Position numbers and translations under genes: made by a program. From IMG/VR virus record IMGVR_UViG_3300044825_002350, positions 1 to 40,214 of that record: a stretch of DNA of 40,214 nucleotides, one strand, 5' to 3'. The DNA is from a virus. Shown piece by piece: positions 32,518 to 38,584 of the stretch. Positions within the stretch are counted from its first letter, which is position 1, and each line of letters starts with the position of its first letter. The notes beneath the pieces were generated by a model. The model searched no databases. It saw only the letters and a program-made list of their open reading frames with translations, and was not told where the DNA came from.

Positions 32518-33192
32518 ATGGCACTTTCACCAAAAAAACTTTCGTATCTTAGGTTAGCAAAAAAGAATCCTAATTATCAAAATCTTGCTAAAGCCATAAC
32601 TACCCCTGGACTACTTAACTCAGATGGTACGGCTGCTACTGGCGGAGTACCTAAAGTAATCAGCGCTCCCACGCGAGAAACTTCTGCAACCGCTTCAAAT
32701 GCTAATGTTCAACGTTTTGAAACACTGCTTAATGATTTAGCAAAAGCTGATCCTCGTCAAGCTGCAAGTACTGTTTCTTCTACCCCTGCTAGCACCCGTT
32801 CTGCTACTAGTTTTTCTCAGCCAGGCGTAAGTTTTAGCAGTGCATTACAAGGAGAAACAACGCAACAAGTTACACCACGTACTGTTGCATTTTTTTCTGC
32901 AGAACCTAGCGCACCCACTCAACAATCTACGCAAGAACCTTCTGCATTTGAAAAAGATCTTGCTTCAATCAAAGGCGCGTCAGGTATTAGCGCCGAAACG
33001 AAACAAGAACTATTAGACGCACGCTTTGAAAAAGAAGTTGGCGGCGGCATGTCTCGAGCCGAGCATCAGGACTTTGAAACACTTCTTGGCCGCCTTGAAG
33101 GTTCTAAGATGAAACAAGCTGATCAAGGTAATCGTGCTCGTCAACGCGAGGTAATGACCAGAGGCCTTGCTTCTATGATGCGTAACTTCTAA
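32518..33192 (+). CDS. Hypothetical Ala/Ser/Thr-rich protein
   Basis: 224 aa. The first 25 residues (ALSPKKLSYLRLAKKNPNYQ) and last 40 are basic helices; the middle 120 residues are low-complexity Ser/Thr/Pro. It ends in RGLASMMRNF. A TATTAT element lies about 26 nt before the ATG. A scaffold, virion or DNA-binding role is possible but nothing decides it. It is convergent with the nuclease gene by a 4-bp overlap. Confidence 0.55.
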   Translation: MALSPKKLSYLRLAKKNPNYQNLAKAITTPGLLNSDGTAATGGVPKVISAPTRETSATASNANVQRFETLLNDLAKADPRQAASTVSSTPASTRSATSFSQPGVSFSSALQGETTQQVTPRTVAFFSAEPSAPTQQSTQEPSAFEKDLASIKGASGISAETKQELLDARFEKEVGGGMSRAEHQDFETLLGRLEGSKMKQADQGNRARQREVMTRGLASMMRNF

Positions 33193-34043
33193 ATGAGATC
33201 TGGGTCGTAGACATTACAGTTTTCAACCTGCGTATAGTATTCTTCTACAATTTTGTACCAGTCATCACGCAAGGAATCTAAAAATCTGCGGGAAATTTTA
33301 AATACTTGGGTGCGAATCGGAGTTGATACCAAGATTGCTGCTTGTTGAACACGCATTCCTAAAGTTTGTTCAATAGCAATATCGTAGGCGGCAAGTTGTT
33401 TACATGTTTTTTTAAACTTAATATGGCCAGCAAGCAGATCCCTCCATTCTTGGGAGCCCTTCTCCAAGTCTTTAGGCCACTTGCGGCTGTAGGGTTTGAC
33501 ACTGGTCTTAAGATCGGCAAGCGTTAGCTTATTATTGGCAACAGCAATAATGTCAGGAGCGCCAGCCCAAGCACGGCCTTCTGAATCGCAACCCCAGACG
33601 CGAGCCACATCATCAGCACCAATAGTAAAATTAAAACGTTCCAATACAGGGGATTCTGCCCAAAGAACTTCCTGAAACTGATCAAGAATTGCTGGCATAC
33701 CCGCCCAAAAGTCCGCATAATCCTCTTTGATTTCTGGATTTTTATTTCCTTTGAGGTACTGTTCCATGCCATAGTGGATTGCTGTACCCCTTTCGGCAGC
33801 AGCTTCTTTGACACCTGGATTATTTTTGGACCACATTTCGAGCTTCCGTTTATTTGCTTCGGAAGCTGTCTCACCAATGATAGTAGTTACAGACGGCGCA
33901 GGTCCAGTGGGTAACGGCGTTGTGTAGTGTCTCTTACCGTTAAGCGTAATTCTGGCTGCGGTCTTATTGATTGACCGCATAACTTCTGGTTGCTCGTCCT
34001 TGGCCTTAATCCAAGGATCGGATGTATCTATCTTAGCAACCAT
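33189..34043 (-). CDS. PD-(D/E)XK nuclease (Cas4/RecB-like)
   Basis: 284 aa. AAAERGTAIHYGMEQYL supplies the first His/Glu motif, and GAPDIIAVANNKLTLADLKT provides the catalytic PD and DxK. The segment QLAAYDIAIEQTLGMRVQQA followed by ILVSTP is the Q-x(3)-Y motif typical of exonucleases of this clan. It probably processes phage DNA ends or degrades host DNA. It faces away from the photosynthesis-related cluster at 34077 and overlaps the gene at 32518-33192. Confidence 0.85.
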   Translation of the reverse strand: MVAKIDTSDPWIKAKDEQPEVMRSINKTAARITLNGKRHYTTPLPTGPAPSVTTIIGETASEANKRKLEMWSKNNPGVKEAAAERGTAIHYGMEQYLKGNKNPEIKEDYADFWAGMPAILDQFQEVLWAESPVLERFNFTIGADDVARVWGCDSEGRAWAGAPDIIAVANNKLTLADLKTSVKPYSRKWPKDLEKGSQEWRDLLAGHIKFKKTCKQLAAYDIAIEQTLGMRVQQAAILVSTPIRTQVFKISRRFLDSLRDDWYKIVEEYYTQVENCNVYDPDLI

Positions 34044-34076
34044 GGACGGTTTTGTATATTGCTGCTAGCTTAGCAG

Positions 34077-34199
34077 ATGAATCAACAGATTGGTATGGAC
34101 GGATTTAACTACGCGATTGCTTCGATCCTTGGCGCAATGCTTGTTGTGATTAGCATGGATGCCTACCTCTTCTTCACAGAAGTGTTGTCACGTCAATGA
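34077..34199 (+). CDS. 40-aa single-pass membrane protein
   Basis: MNQQIGMDGFNYAIASILGA followed by MLVVISMDAYLFFTE and a short polar tail. One clear membrane helix of about 22 residues starting near residue 11. It overlaps the Hli start by ATGA, which is strong evidence for a real gene. The size, single helix and pairing with Hli suggest a small thylakoid subunit (photosystem or NDH-type), but I cannot place it in a named family. Confidence 0.6.
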   Translation: MNQQIGMDGFNYAIASILGAMLVVISMDAYLFFTEVLSRQ

Positions 34200-34438
34200 A
34201 CAAGTTCTGGCTTGGTCTTCAAGGGTACCTTTCCTGCGTCTCCTGGATCCCTGGAGCAGTGCTTAAGTTTCTCGGAGAGGAGTACCCTGACCTCAAGTTT
34301 TGGAAACAACACACAAACCTTGACGATCACATCTGGTATGCCGAACGTGTCAACGGGCGCATTGCCATGCTTGCCCTCACCTTCCTCTTGATCTGGTGCA
34401 TCACCCATGACATCAAACTTAACGAGATTTTATTTTGA
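34196..34438 (+). CDS. hli: High-light-inducible protein (Hli)
   Basis: 80 aa. The pattern WYAERVNGRIAMLALTFLLI is the Hli/CAB-like helix with the conserved E-x(2)-NGR-x-AM chlorophyll-binding motif. A long N-terminal part (PDLKFWKQHTNLDDHIW) precedes it. Hli proteins bind chlorophyll and carotenoid in the thylakoid and protect photosystem II during infection; they are a signature of cyanophages. It is coupled to the membrane protein upstream and overlaps the 53-aa gene. Confidence 0.92.
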   Translation: MNKFWLGLQGYLSCVSWIPGAVLKFLGEEYPDLKFWKQHTNLDDHIWYAERVNGRIAMLALTFLLIWCITHDIKLNEILF

Positions 34439-34568
34439 GTTTGACGAGGACTGCCGCACTGGTTGCTTTGAAGGACTTTCTTTCCTAGACGTAGAAACTA
34501 TTGAGGCCGATCAGTACGAAAACGAGTTACAATCACAAGACATATCGTACACACGCATTGATCTCTAA
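34407..34568 (+). CDS. 53-aa acidic protein between hli and the methyltransferase-like gene
   Basis: MTSNLTRFYFEFDEDCRTGC and ends YTRIDL. It overlaps hli by 32 bp and the next gene by one base (TAATG), so it is embedded in the operon. Small beta-rich, acidic protein. Function unknown. Confidence 0.6.
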   Translation: MTSNLTRFYFEFDEDCRTGCFEGLSFLDVETIEADQYENELQSQDISYTRIDL

Positions 34569-35167
34569 TGTCTACTTCTTGGGATCGTTACTTTAGAGAT
34601 GTTTATCCCAAGCTGGGAGCCCGTGGCAGCACCTTCAAGCAAATCTTTAATTACTTAGACGAATTTAAGAATCCCCACATTATTGAAACTGGTACATACC
34701 GAGAAGAAAACAACTACACAGGCGATGGTTGTTCGACGCTTTTGTTTGACAACTACATTGCTTGCCGTGGTACTGGCACTGCTTGTTCCATTGATATTGA
34801 CCCTAAGGCTTGTAAGTTGGCTAAGGACAATACAACAGAAACCTCTGTATTTGAAGGAGATTCTGTTGAAGTCCTTGGCGGCATGTCCGACGCCATCAAG
34901 GTCAATCTTCTTTATCTTGATTCTTACAATATCACAGATTGGAACAATGATTGGGCACCGGCTGCCCATCACCTCAAGGAGTTATTTGCCGCCAAGAACC
35001 TGATTGTCCCTGGGACCTTGATCGTTGTGGATGACAACATCAAGACACCAGACGGCAAACGCCTGGGTAAAGGGCGTTTAATTTACGAACTGATGGACGC
35101 TCTGGGCATCGAACCTTTATTTGACGAATACCAGATCGGTTGGATTTGGTCAGAAGAATACGAGTAA
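34568..35167 (+). CDS. Class I SAM-dependent methyltransferase-like protein
   Basis: 199 aa. HIIETGTYREENNYTGDGCS is motif I; SIDIDPKACKLAKD is the acidic loop after strand 2 (motif II); NLLYLDSYNI is motif IV. The layout is that of Methyltransf_24-type Rossmann proteins. The final part ends in acidic residues (SEEYE). The substrate is unknown; similar genes in cyanophages are often linked with sugar or surface modification. A terminator follows. Confidence 0.75.
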   Translation: MSTSWDRYFRDVYPKLGARGSTFKQIFNYLDEFKNPHIIETGTYREENNYTGDGCSTLLFDNYIACRGTGTACSIDIDPKACKLAKDNTTETSVFEGDSVEVLGGMSDAIKVNLLYLDSYNITDWNNDWAPAAHHLKELFAAKNLIVPGTLIVVDDNIKTPDGKRLGKGRLIYELMDALGIEPLFDEYQIGWIWSEEYE

Positions 35168-35174
35168 ACCACAT

Positions 35175-35206
35175 GCCTTGGTAGTAGTATTACACCAAGG
35201 CTTTTG
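35175..35206 (+). terminator. Intrinsic terminator
   Basis: GCCTTGG and CCAAGGC pair over 7 bp around a 13-nt loop and are followed by TTTTGTCTT. It ends the hli-methyltransferase operon. Confidence 0.8.
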
Positions 35207-35289
35207 TCTTTATCGTGCAACAATACATTAGTTGCTACGATATTGACATGATCATTGTTCCTGTACTTCGTAAACCCAAGGAATCTGAA

Positions 35290-35496
35290 ATGGCTCTTTC
35301 CACTCAAGTCAAAGAAGCAGTCGATCAAGCTTCCAATTGCTTGCGCGACGCTCTTGCCTTTGCTGCACGCACTGAGCATCCGTTGACTGTTAACACGATT
35401 GCCGATTTGCTGTGCCGCCTTGAATCCCTGGAACAGGTGGACGAATTGATGCAGCATTTCTCCAGCAAGAACGATGCTCAGTCCCCAAAGCGATGA
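35290..35496 (+). CDS. 68-aa helical protein
   Basis: Start at ATG 35290 (MALSTQVKEAVDQASN); an upstream GTG frame at 35215 is less likely. The protein is helical with a Cys pair (SNCLRDALAF, LLCRLESLEQ) and ends in a Lys tail. It overlaps the next gene by 23 bp. The function is unknown. Confidence 0.55.
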   Translation: MALSTQVKEAVDQASNCLRDALAFAARTEHPLTVNTIADLLCRLESLEQVDELMQHFSSKNDAQSPKR

Positions 35497-35641
35497 AGAG
35501 CGCCTAGCCAAGTACTTTGCTCAACTGGAGCGAGAGTTTCCGTATATCACCAAGCGTGACGTTGACGATTCTCTGTTGCGTCCATGTAGGTATCGTAAAA
35601 TAATAGAAGAGAAAAAGAATAATCCTGATGCCTCAGGATGA
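35474..35641 (+). CDS. 55-aa Lys/Arg/Glu-rich protein
   Basis: MLSPQSDEERLAKYFAQLER, then KRDVDDSLLRPCRYRKIIEE. Overlaps both neighbours (23 and 14 bp) in a different frame, which supports a compact operon. Mostly helical. The function is unknown. Confidence 0.5.
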   Translation: MLSPQSDEERLAKYFAQLEREFPYITKRDVDDSLLRPCRYRKIIEEKKNNPDASG

Positions 35642-35912
35642 TAGCAAGTATTCAAAACCTGAGTTACGCGAGCGGATTAAAGACCGCATCATGGCAGGTG
35701 ATCGCGGAGGCAAAAAGGGTCAATGGAGCGCTAGGAAAAGTCAACTTCTTGTTCAGGAATATGAAAAATCTGGCGGTGGATACAAAGGTGGAAAGGGAGA
35801 AAAACAGAAGTCCTTGGAGAAGTGGTCGTCTGAAAAGTGGATGACAAAAGACGAATATGAAAAGCGTGGCAAAGCTAAAGCTGCCGCCAAGAAATACAAA
35901 GAAAGTAAGTAA
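35628..35912 (+). CDS. DUF5872-like basic protein
   Basis: 94 aa, very Lys/Gly-rich. It matches the DUF5872 pattern: KPELRERIKDRIMAGDRGGK then GQWSARKSQLLVQEYEKSGG and GYKGGKGEKQKSLEKWSSE. This family occurs in large DNA viruses and phages. It probably binds nucleic acid; the function is unknown. A second protein of related type lies at 36420. Confidence 0.72.
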   Translation: MPQDDSKYSKPELRERIKDRIMAGDRGGKKGQWSARKSQLLVQEYEKSGGGYKGGKGEKQKSLEKWSSEKWMTKDEYEKRGKAKAAAKKYKESK

Positions 35913-35944
35913 TGGTATAGAATGGCAGCTTAAGCAATTCAACC

Positions 35945-36430
35945 ATGGAAACGTTACCTTTAGATTTTGATTTTTTAAACGCACGCTTTGTGATTGACAG
36001 CTCCTCTCCTAGCGGTTTAAAAACTAAAGCAGGCAAAAATGTAGGTTATAAAAATAAACAAGGTTACTGGAAGACAAACATAAATAAAAAACAATACTCT
36101 GTACATCGAATTATTTATGTGTTAAAAACAGAAAAAGATCCCAAGAATTTGGAGGTGCATCATGTTGATTTTTTAGACAATTCTGGAGAGCTTGTAGCAA
36201 CGACGGCAAGCAATAATCGATTGGCTAGACGAAGTCATCGAGGATCTAGTAAGTATAAAGGTGTCCATTGGTTTAAACCTAGGAATCGATGGAAATCGCA
36301 ACTTCGCATTAATGGAAGAATTATTCATTCGCGTACATTTAAAACAGAAAGAGAAGCAGCCTTGGATTACAATGAAGTTTGCAAAAAATATATAGAACAA
36401 GAGTATTGGGTTTTAAACGATGTCGAGTGA
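35945..36430 (+). CDS. HNH-AP2 homing endonuclease
   Basis: 161 aa. NUMOD4-like start (FLNARFVIDSSSPSGLKTKA), the segment KNVGYKNKQGYWKTNI, then YSVHRIIYVLKTEKDPKN with LEVHHVDFLDNSGEL (HNH His-His), and a C-terminal AP2/ERF-like DNA-binding domain from SSKYKGVHWFKPRNRWKSQL to EREAALDYNEVC. It is A/T-rich relative to its neighbours and splits the DUF5872-like pair 35628/36420. A TATAGAAT element lies about 28 nt before the ATG. Confidence 0.86.
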   Translation: METLPLDFDFLNARFVIDSSSPSGLKTKAGKNVGYKNKQGYWKTNINKKQYSVHRIIYVLKTEKDPKNLEVHHVDFLDNSGELVATTASNNRLARRSHRGSSKYKGVHWFKPRNRWKSQLRINGRIIHSRTFKTEREAALDYNEVCKKYIEQEYWVLNDVE

Positions 36431-36629
36431 CAAAGCAATTCAAAAAGGATATACCAAGCGTTACCTCCCAGAGTCTGCGTGGGCATCACTGTCTAAAGAA
36501 GAACGTCAAAAGACCGACCAAAAGAAAAGAGATGGTAGCCGCAAAGGTAAACAGTTTGTACCTAACACAGAAACTGCAAAGAAAGCAGGACGTGCTGCTC
36601 GTGTAGCAAAACGCTACAAGGATAAATAA
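36420..36629 (+). CDS. Small basic protein related to the DUF5872 set
   Basis: 69 aa. KGYTKRYLPESAWASLSKEE then RKGKQFVPNTETAKKAGRAA. The pattern 'TKRYLP-x-SAW-x-L...GSRKGKQFVPNT' is one I associate with short proteins of large viruses. It overlaps the HNH gene by 11 bp. Function unknown. Confidence 0.65.
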   Translation: MSSDKAIQKGYTKRYLPESAWASLSKEERQKTDQKKRDGSRKGKQFVPNTETAKKAGRAARVAKRYKDK

Positions 36630-36633
36630 ACAC

Positions 36634-36639
36634 CATATA
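36634..36639 (+). promoter_or_regulatory. TATAAT late-promoter-like element
   Basis: TATAAT lies 24 nt before the ATG at 36664 in the 34-bp gap; no -35 is visible. Confidence 0.5.
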
Positions 36640-36663
36640 ATGGTTTAAGAAATACTTTTAATT

Positions 36664-36825
36664 ATGGCTGAAGGCAAAAAGTTTGTGCCTGGTAAAGGCA
36701 TGGTTTCTACTGACAAAGCAGGCCCTGGAAAAGGCGGCAAGAAAGAAGCTATTCCTTCCAAGAAAGGTGCGGTGCCCCCAGGCAAAAAACCCGTTAAAAA
36801 AGCAGTGCCTCCCAAGAAAAAGTGA
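36664..36825 (+). CDS. 53-aa Lys/Pro/Gly-rich protein
   Basis: MAEGKKFVPGKGMVSTDKAG, then repeated KK-x-P and GKK motifs, ending PPKKK. Highly basic, probably disordered and nucleic-acid-binding, like a histone-tail mimic. It lies alone behind its own TATAAT element and before a structured RNA. Confidence 0.55.
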   Translation: MAEGKKFVPGKGMVSTDKAGPGKGGKKEAIPSKKGAVPPGKKPVKKAVPPKKK

Positions 36826-36848
36826 CGCACGTGTTGTGATATCCTGAC

Positions 36849-36966
36849 ACGTGGAGCAATTCAGCTCTAGGGGTAATAGTCGAAACCCCTTTCACGTTAC
36901 AAATACGTAGTGCTCACAAGAGCAAGGAAGGAAGCTAGGATCCCGGTATAACAACCGGGATTTTTT
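36849..36966 (+). ncRNA. Three-way-junction RNA with intrinsic terminator
   Basis: Helices: P1 ACGTG (36849-36853)/CACGT (36893-36897); P2 GAGC (36854-36857)/GCTC (36864-36867); P3 AGGGGT (36869-36874)/ACCCCT (36885-36890). P1 closes a tight junction. A separate hairpin TGCTC-ACAA-GAGCA lies at 36911-36924. The terminator ATCCCGG-N8-CCGGGAT plus T6 is at 36940-36966 and directly abuts the GTG at 36967, so this could be a riboswitch-like or attenuator leader for that gene, or a small RNA. Confidence 0.6.
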
Positions 36967-37620
36967 GTGGCATATCTCAACCACAACCTACCAACCTTCA
37001 CTTGCTATATACGCAACGAGTTTTTATACAACCACAAACAGGGTCATGGCGAGGTGACGCCTTGCGACGTCCACTCCGTTGCATCCCTGGAGAAACGCGT
37101 CCCTTTGTTTGAGGTGTTTCTAGAGAATGGCGTTAATTGGACCCGTCGCCCGATCCATGCGTTGTGCTGGAAACCAGATGCGCTAGTCCCTGCGTTGAAC
37201 GAGTGCATGTGGTGGGATTGCTTCTCTCCCTACATTGATGTACAGGTGCGCTCACGTCTTGCCAACTTACGTGCAGAGCTAATTAACTATTGCGGAGAAA
37301 AAAATCAAGGCGTCTACATGTTCACTTTGGATTGGTCTTGGGAATCCAAAGCAACTCTTAATACCAACTTTAGTGAAACACCCGAGCATAAGTGTGCGCA
37401 TTTTTTTCGTATGGACAATGGAAATTTCTACGCGTACCCCAATAACAAAATCATTTGGTACGATGACGCCTGGCTACGCAACCGGATTGATAAAAACCCT
37501 GGATACGAGATTGACTTGAATGAGTACAGTGTTGAGAATTCACGAATGATTGAGACATCAGATCATTTTATGTATGACACAGCACGTTACAAAGACATTC
37601 TGTGTGTGTATAATAATTGA
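36967..37620 (+). CDS. Conserved hypothetical protein with GTG start
   Basis: 217 aa. Begins AYLNHNLPTFTCYIRNEFLY then KQGHGEVTPCDVHSVASL, with conserved-looking aromatic and His residues (WKPDALVPALNECMWWDCFS, HKCAHFFRMDNGNFYAYPNN). The N-terminal phrase LPTFTC-x-IRNEFLY is one I associate with a family of phage hypotheticals. The GTG has no clear ribosome site and lies directly after the terminator T-run, so translation requires terminator read-through or RNA control. No catalytic motif is identified. Confidence 0.65.
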   Translation: MAYLNHNLPTFTCYIRNEFLYNHKQGHGEVTPCDVHSVASLEKRVPLFEVFLENGVNWTRRPIHALCWKPDALVPALNECMWWDCFSPYIDVQVRSRLANLRAELINYCGEKNQGVYMFTLDWSWESKATLNTNFSETPEHKCAHFFRMDNGNFYAYPNNKIIWYDDAWLRNRIDKNPGYEIDLNEYSVENSRMIETSDHFMYDTARYKDILCVYNN

Positions 37621-37639
37621 GTTCCCCCTCTCTTTTCGA

Positions 37640-38100
37640 TGGGGCTCAGTTGGCCGCTGATGCGCCGGGGACCGATTCGGCAAGCGCGAAGGCCTGAGGT
37701 GACTCGTTAGGCAGATAGCCTAGAAGGAGAGCCAAGATAGAGGTGCAGTCACTGTCTGGATACGCCTGGTTAACTCACAGCCCGATTGTCGGTACGCCAG
37801 TCACACTGCATCCATCTATCAGCAACACCCCCTATGCTTAGCTCCGGGACGCTGGATGATGCACAAACCAGGGGGTCACTAATTAAGGGTGTAACAAGGA
37901 ACGTTGCATTAAACGAAGGATCCCCTCGGCCGCATCGTAGATTCACCGTTAAGTTTGTGGTAACACAGCCCTAGCGATGGTCGGTGAACGTAGGCGGACA
38001 TCCTTGCCCTTATTACAAAGGGGTTTTGCATGGTGCATGCTGAACTTAAATAACTGACGCCTCCCGCTGCAGAAAGCGTACCCATTAGGTCAGTGCCCTA
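37640..38100 (+). ncRNA. Large structured RNA candidate (GOLLD/ROOL-like or new class)
   Basis: About 460 bases without a credible ORF. A four-way junction: GGCTC/GAGCC (37643-47/37729-33) encloses a GGCC-GCGC hairpin (37652-37694), GAG-GTGA-CTC (37696-37705) and TAGGC/GCCTA (37708-37722). Then TGCAGT/ACTGCA (37744-49/37805-10); ACCCCCT/AGGGGGT (37827-33/37870-76); TGTAAC/GTTGCA (37890-95/37903-08); AAGGAT/ATCCTT (37916-21/38000-05) with nested CCGC/GCGG and TTCACCG/CGGTGAA (37942-48/37982-88); TGTG-GTAA-CACA (37956-37967); ACTGAC/GTCAGT (38053-58/38089-94). Two possible pseudoknots cross these. GNRA loops and U-G pairs indicate the plus strand. It lies beside tRNA-Pro. Confidence 0.7.
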
Positions 38101-38103
38101 CTC

Positions 38104-38175
38104 CGAGATGTAGCGCAGCGGTAGCGCTTCTGTTTTGGGAACAGAAGGTCACAGGTTCGATCCCTGTCATCTCGA
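38104..38175 (+). tRNA. tRNA-Pro (anticodon TGG)
   Basis: Complete cloverleaf: acceptor CGAGATG/CATCTCG; T8 A9; D-stem GCGC/GCGC; anticodon stem TCTGT/ACAGA with loop TTTGGGA, so anticodon TGG with G37, normal for Pro; T-arm ACAGG-TTCGATC-CCTGT. The discriminator is A73. No encoded CCA. The tRNA probably supports translation of proline codons rare in the host or survives host tRNA loss during infection. Confidence 0.93.
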
Positions 38176-38176
38176 T

Positions 38177-38252
38177 CACCTGGTCCGAGCTAATTGGATA
38201 AGACGGTTACTGCCGCTGCAGAACGATGTAGGTTCGACTCCTACCCAGGTGC
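38177..38252 (+). tRNA. tRNA-like element with degenerate anticodon arm
   Basis: Acceptor CACCTGG/CCAGGTG is perfect, T8 is present, the D-loop has ATTGGATA, and the T-arm GTAGG-TTCGACT-CCTAC is normal. But no 5-bp/7-nt anticodon arm forms; instead a bulged GTT-A-CTGC/GCAG-AAC stem with a 4-nt CGCT loop is seen, and the D-stem is only CCG/CGG. It lies one base after tRNA-Pro. It may be a decayed tRNA, a non-decoding tRNA-like RNA, or a tRNA needing unusual folding. Confidence 0.4.
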
Positions 38253-38265
38253 TATTAAGAATCTG

Positions 38266-38282
38266 AATAAACGTGGTTTATT
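38266..38282 (+). other. Perfect inverted repeat after the tRNA pair
   Basis: AATAAAC-GTG-GTTTATT forms a 7-bp hairpin with a 3-nt loop, 14 bp after the tRNA-like element. There is no T-run, so it may be a processing or weak termination signal. Confidence 0.45.
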
Positions 38283-38326
38283 GAGAAAACTGATAAATTA
38301 TAGATACACGTGACAAAAAACTATAC

Positions 38327-38584
38327 GTGACCTGGGGCACTGCTAAAAAACGTATCGATAAGAATCGACAGAAGCTTCTGGAGTACAAGAAGACTTTGCA
38401 GTGCAAGAAGTGTGGACTGAATGATCATCGTGTCCTTGAGTTCCACCACATTGGAGACAAGGATAACAACATCTCCAGCATGGTAAACCATGGTTATGCC
38501 TGGAGCAGGGTAGAGGAAGAGATCAGTAAATGTATTCCGTTATGTTGTAACTGCCACAGGCTTGAGCACTGGTCAACAAATTAA
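38327..38584 (+). CDS. Small HNH endonuclease (GTG start)
   Basis: 85 aa. LQCKKCGLNDHRVLEFHHIG (CxxC zinc and the catalytic HH) and KCIPLCCNCHRLEHW (second CxxC, NCHR). This compact HNH matches a group common in cyanophages; the spacing between the Cys pairs is normal. It follows the tRNA region and its stop overlaps the convergent metallopeptidase gene by 4 bp. Confidence 0.85.
   Translation: MTWGTAKKRIDKNRQKLLEYKKTLQCKKCGLNDHRVLEFHHIGDKDNNISSMVNHGYAWSRVEEEISKCIPLCCNCHRLEHWSTN

Noticed and set aside
35215-35289. Upstream GTG extension of the 35290 gene
   Set aside because: No ribosome site for the GTG; the ATG at 35290 has one and begins a better helix.
36849-36966. Firm assignment as a glutamine riboswitch
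   Set aside because: The three-way junction is suggestive but I could not match the conserved glnA core strings, so only a test is proposed.
37786-37974. 62-residue frame inside the structured RNA region
   Set aside because: No ribosome site, non-protein-like composition, and it runs through pairing helices; better explained as RNA.
37640-38100. tmRNA or RNase P RNA
   Set aside because: No tRNA-like ends, no tag peptide frame, and none of the conserved RNase P core strings were found.
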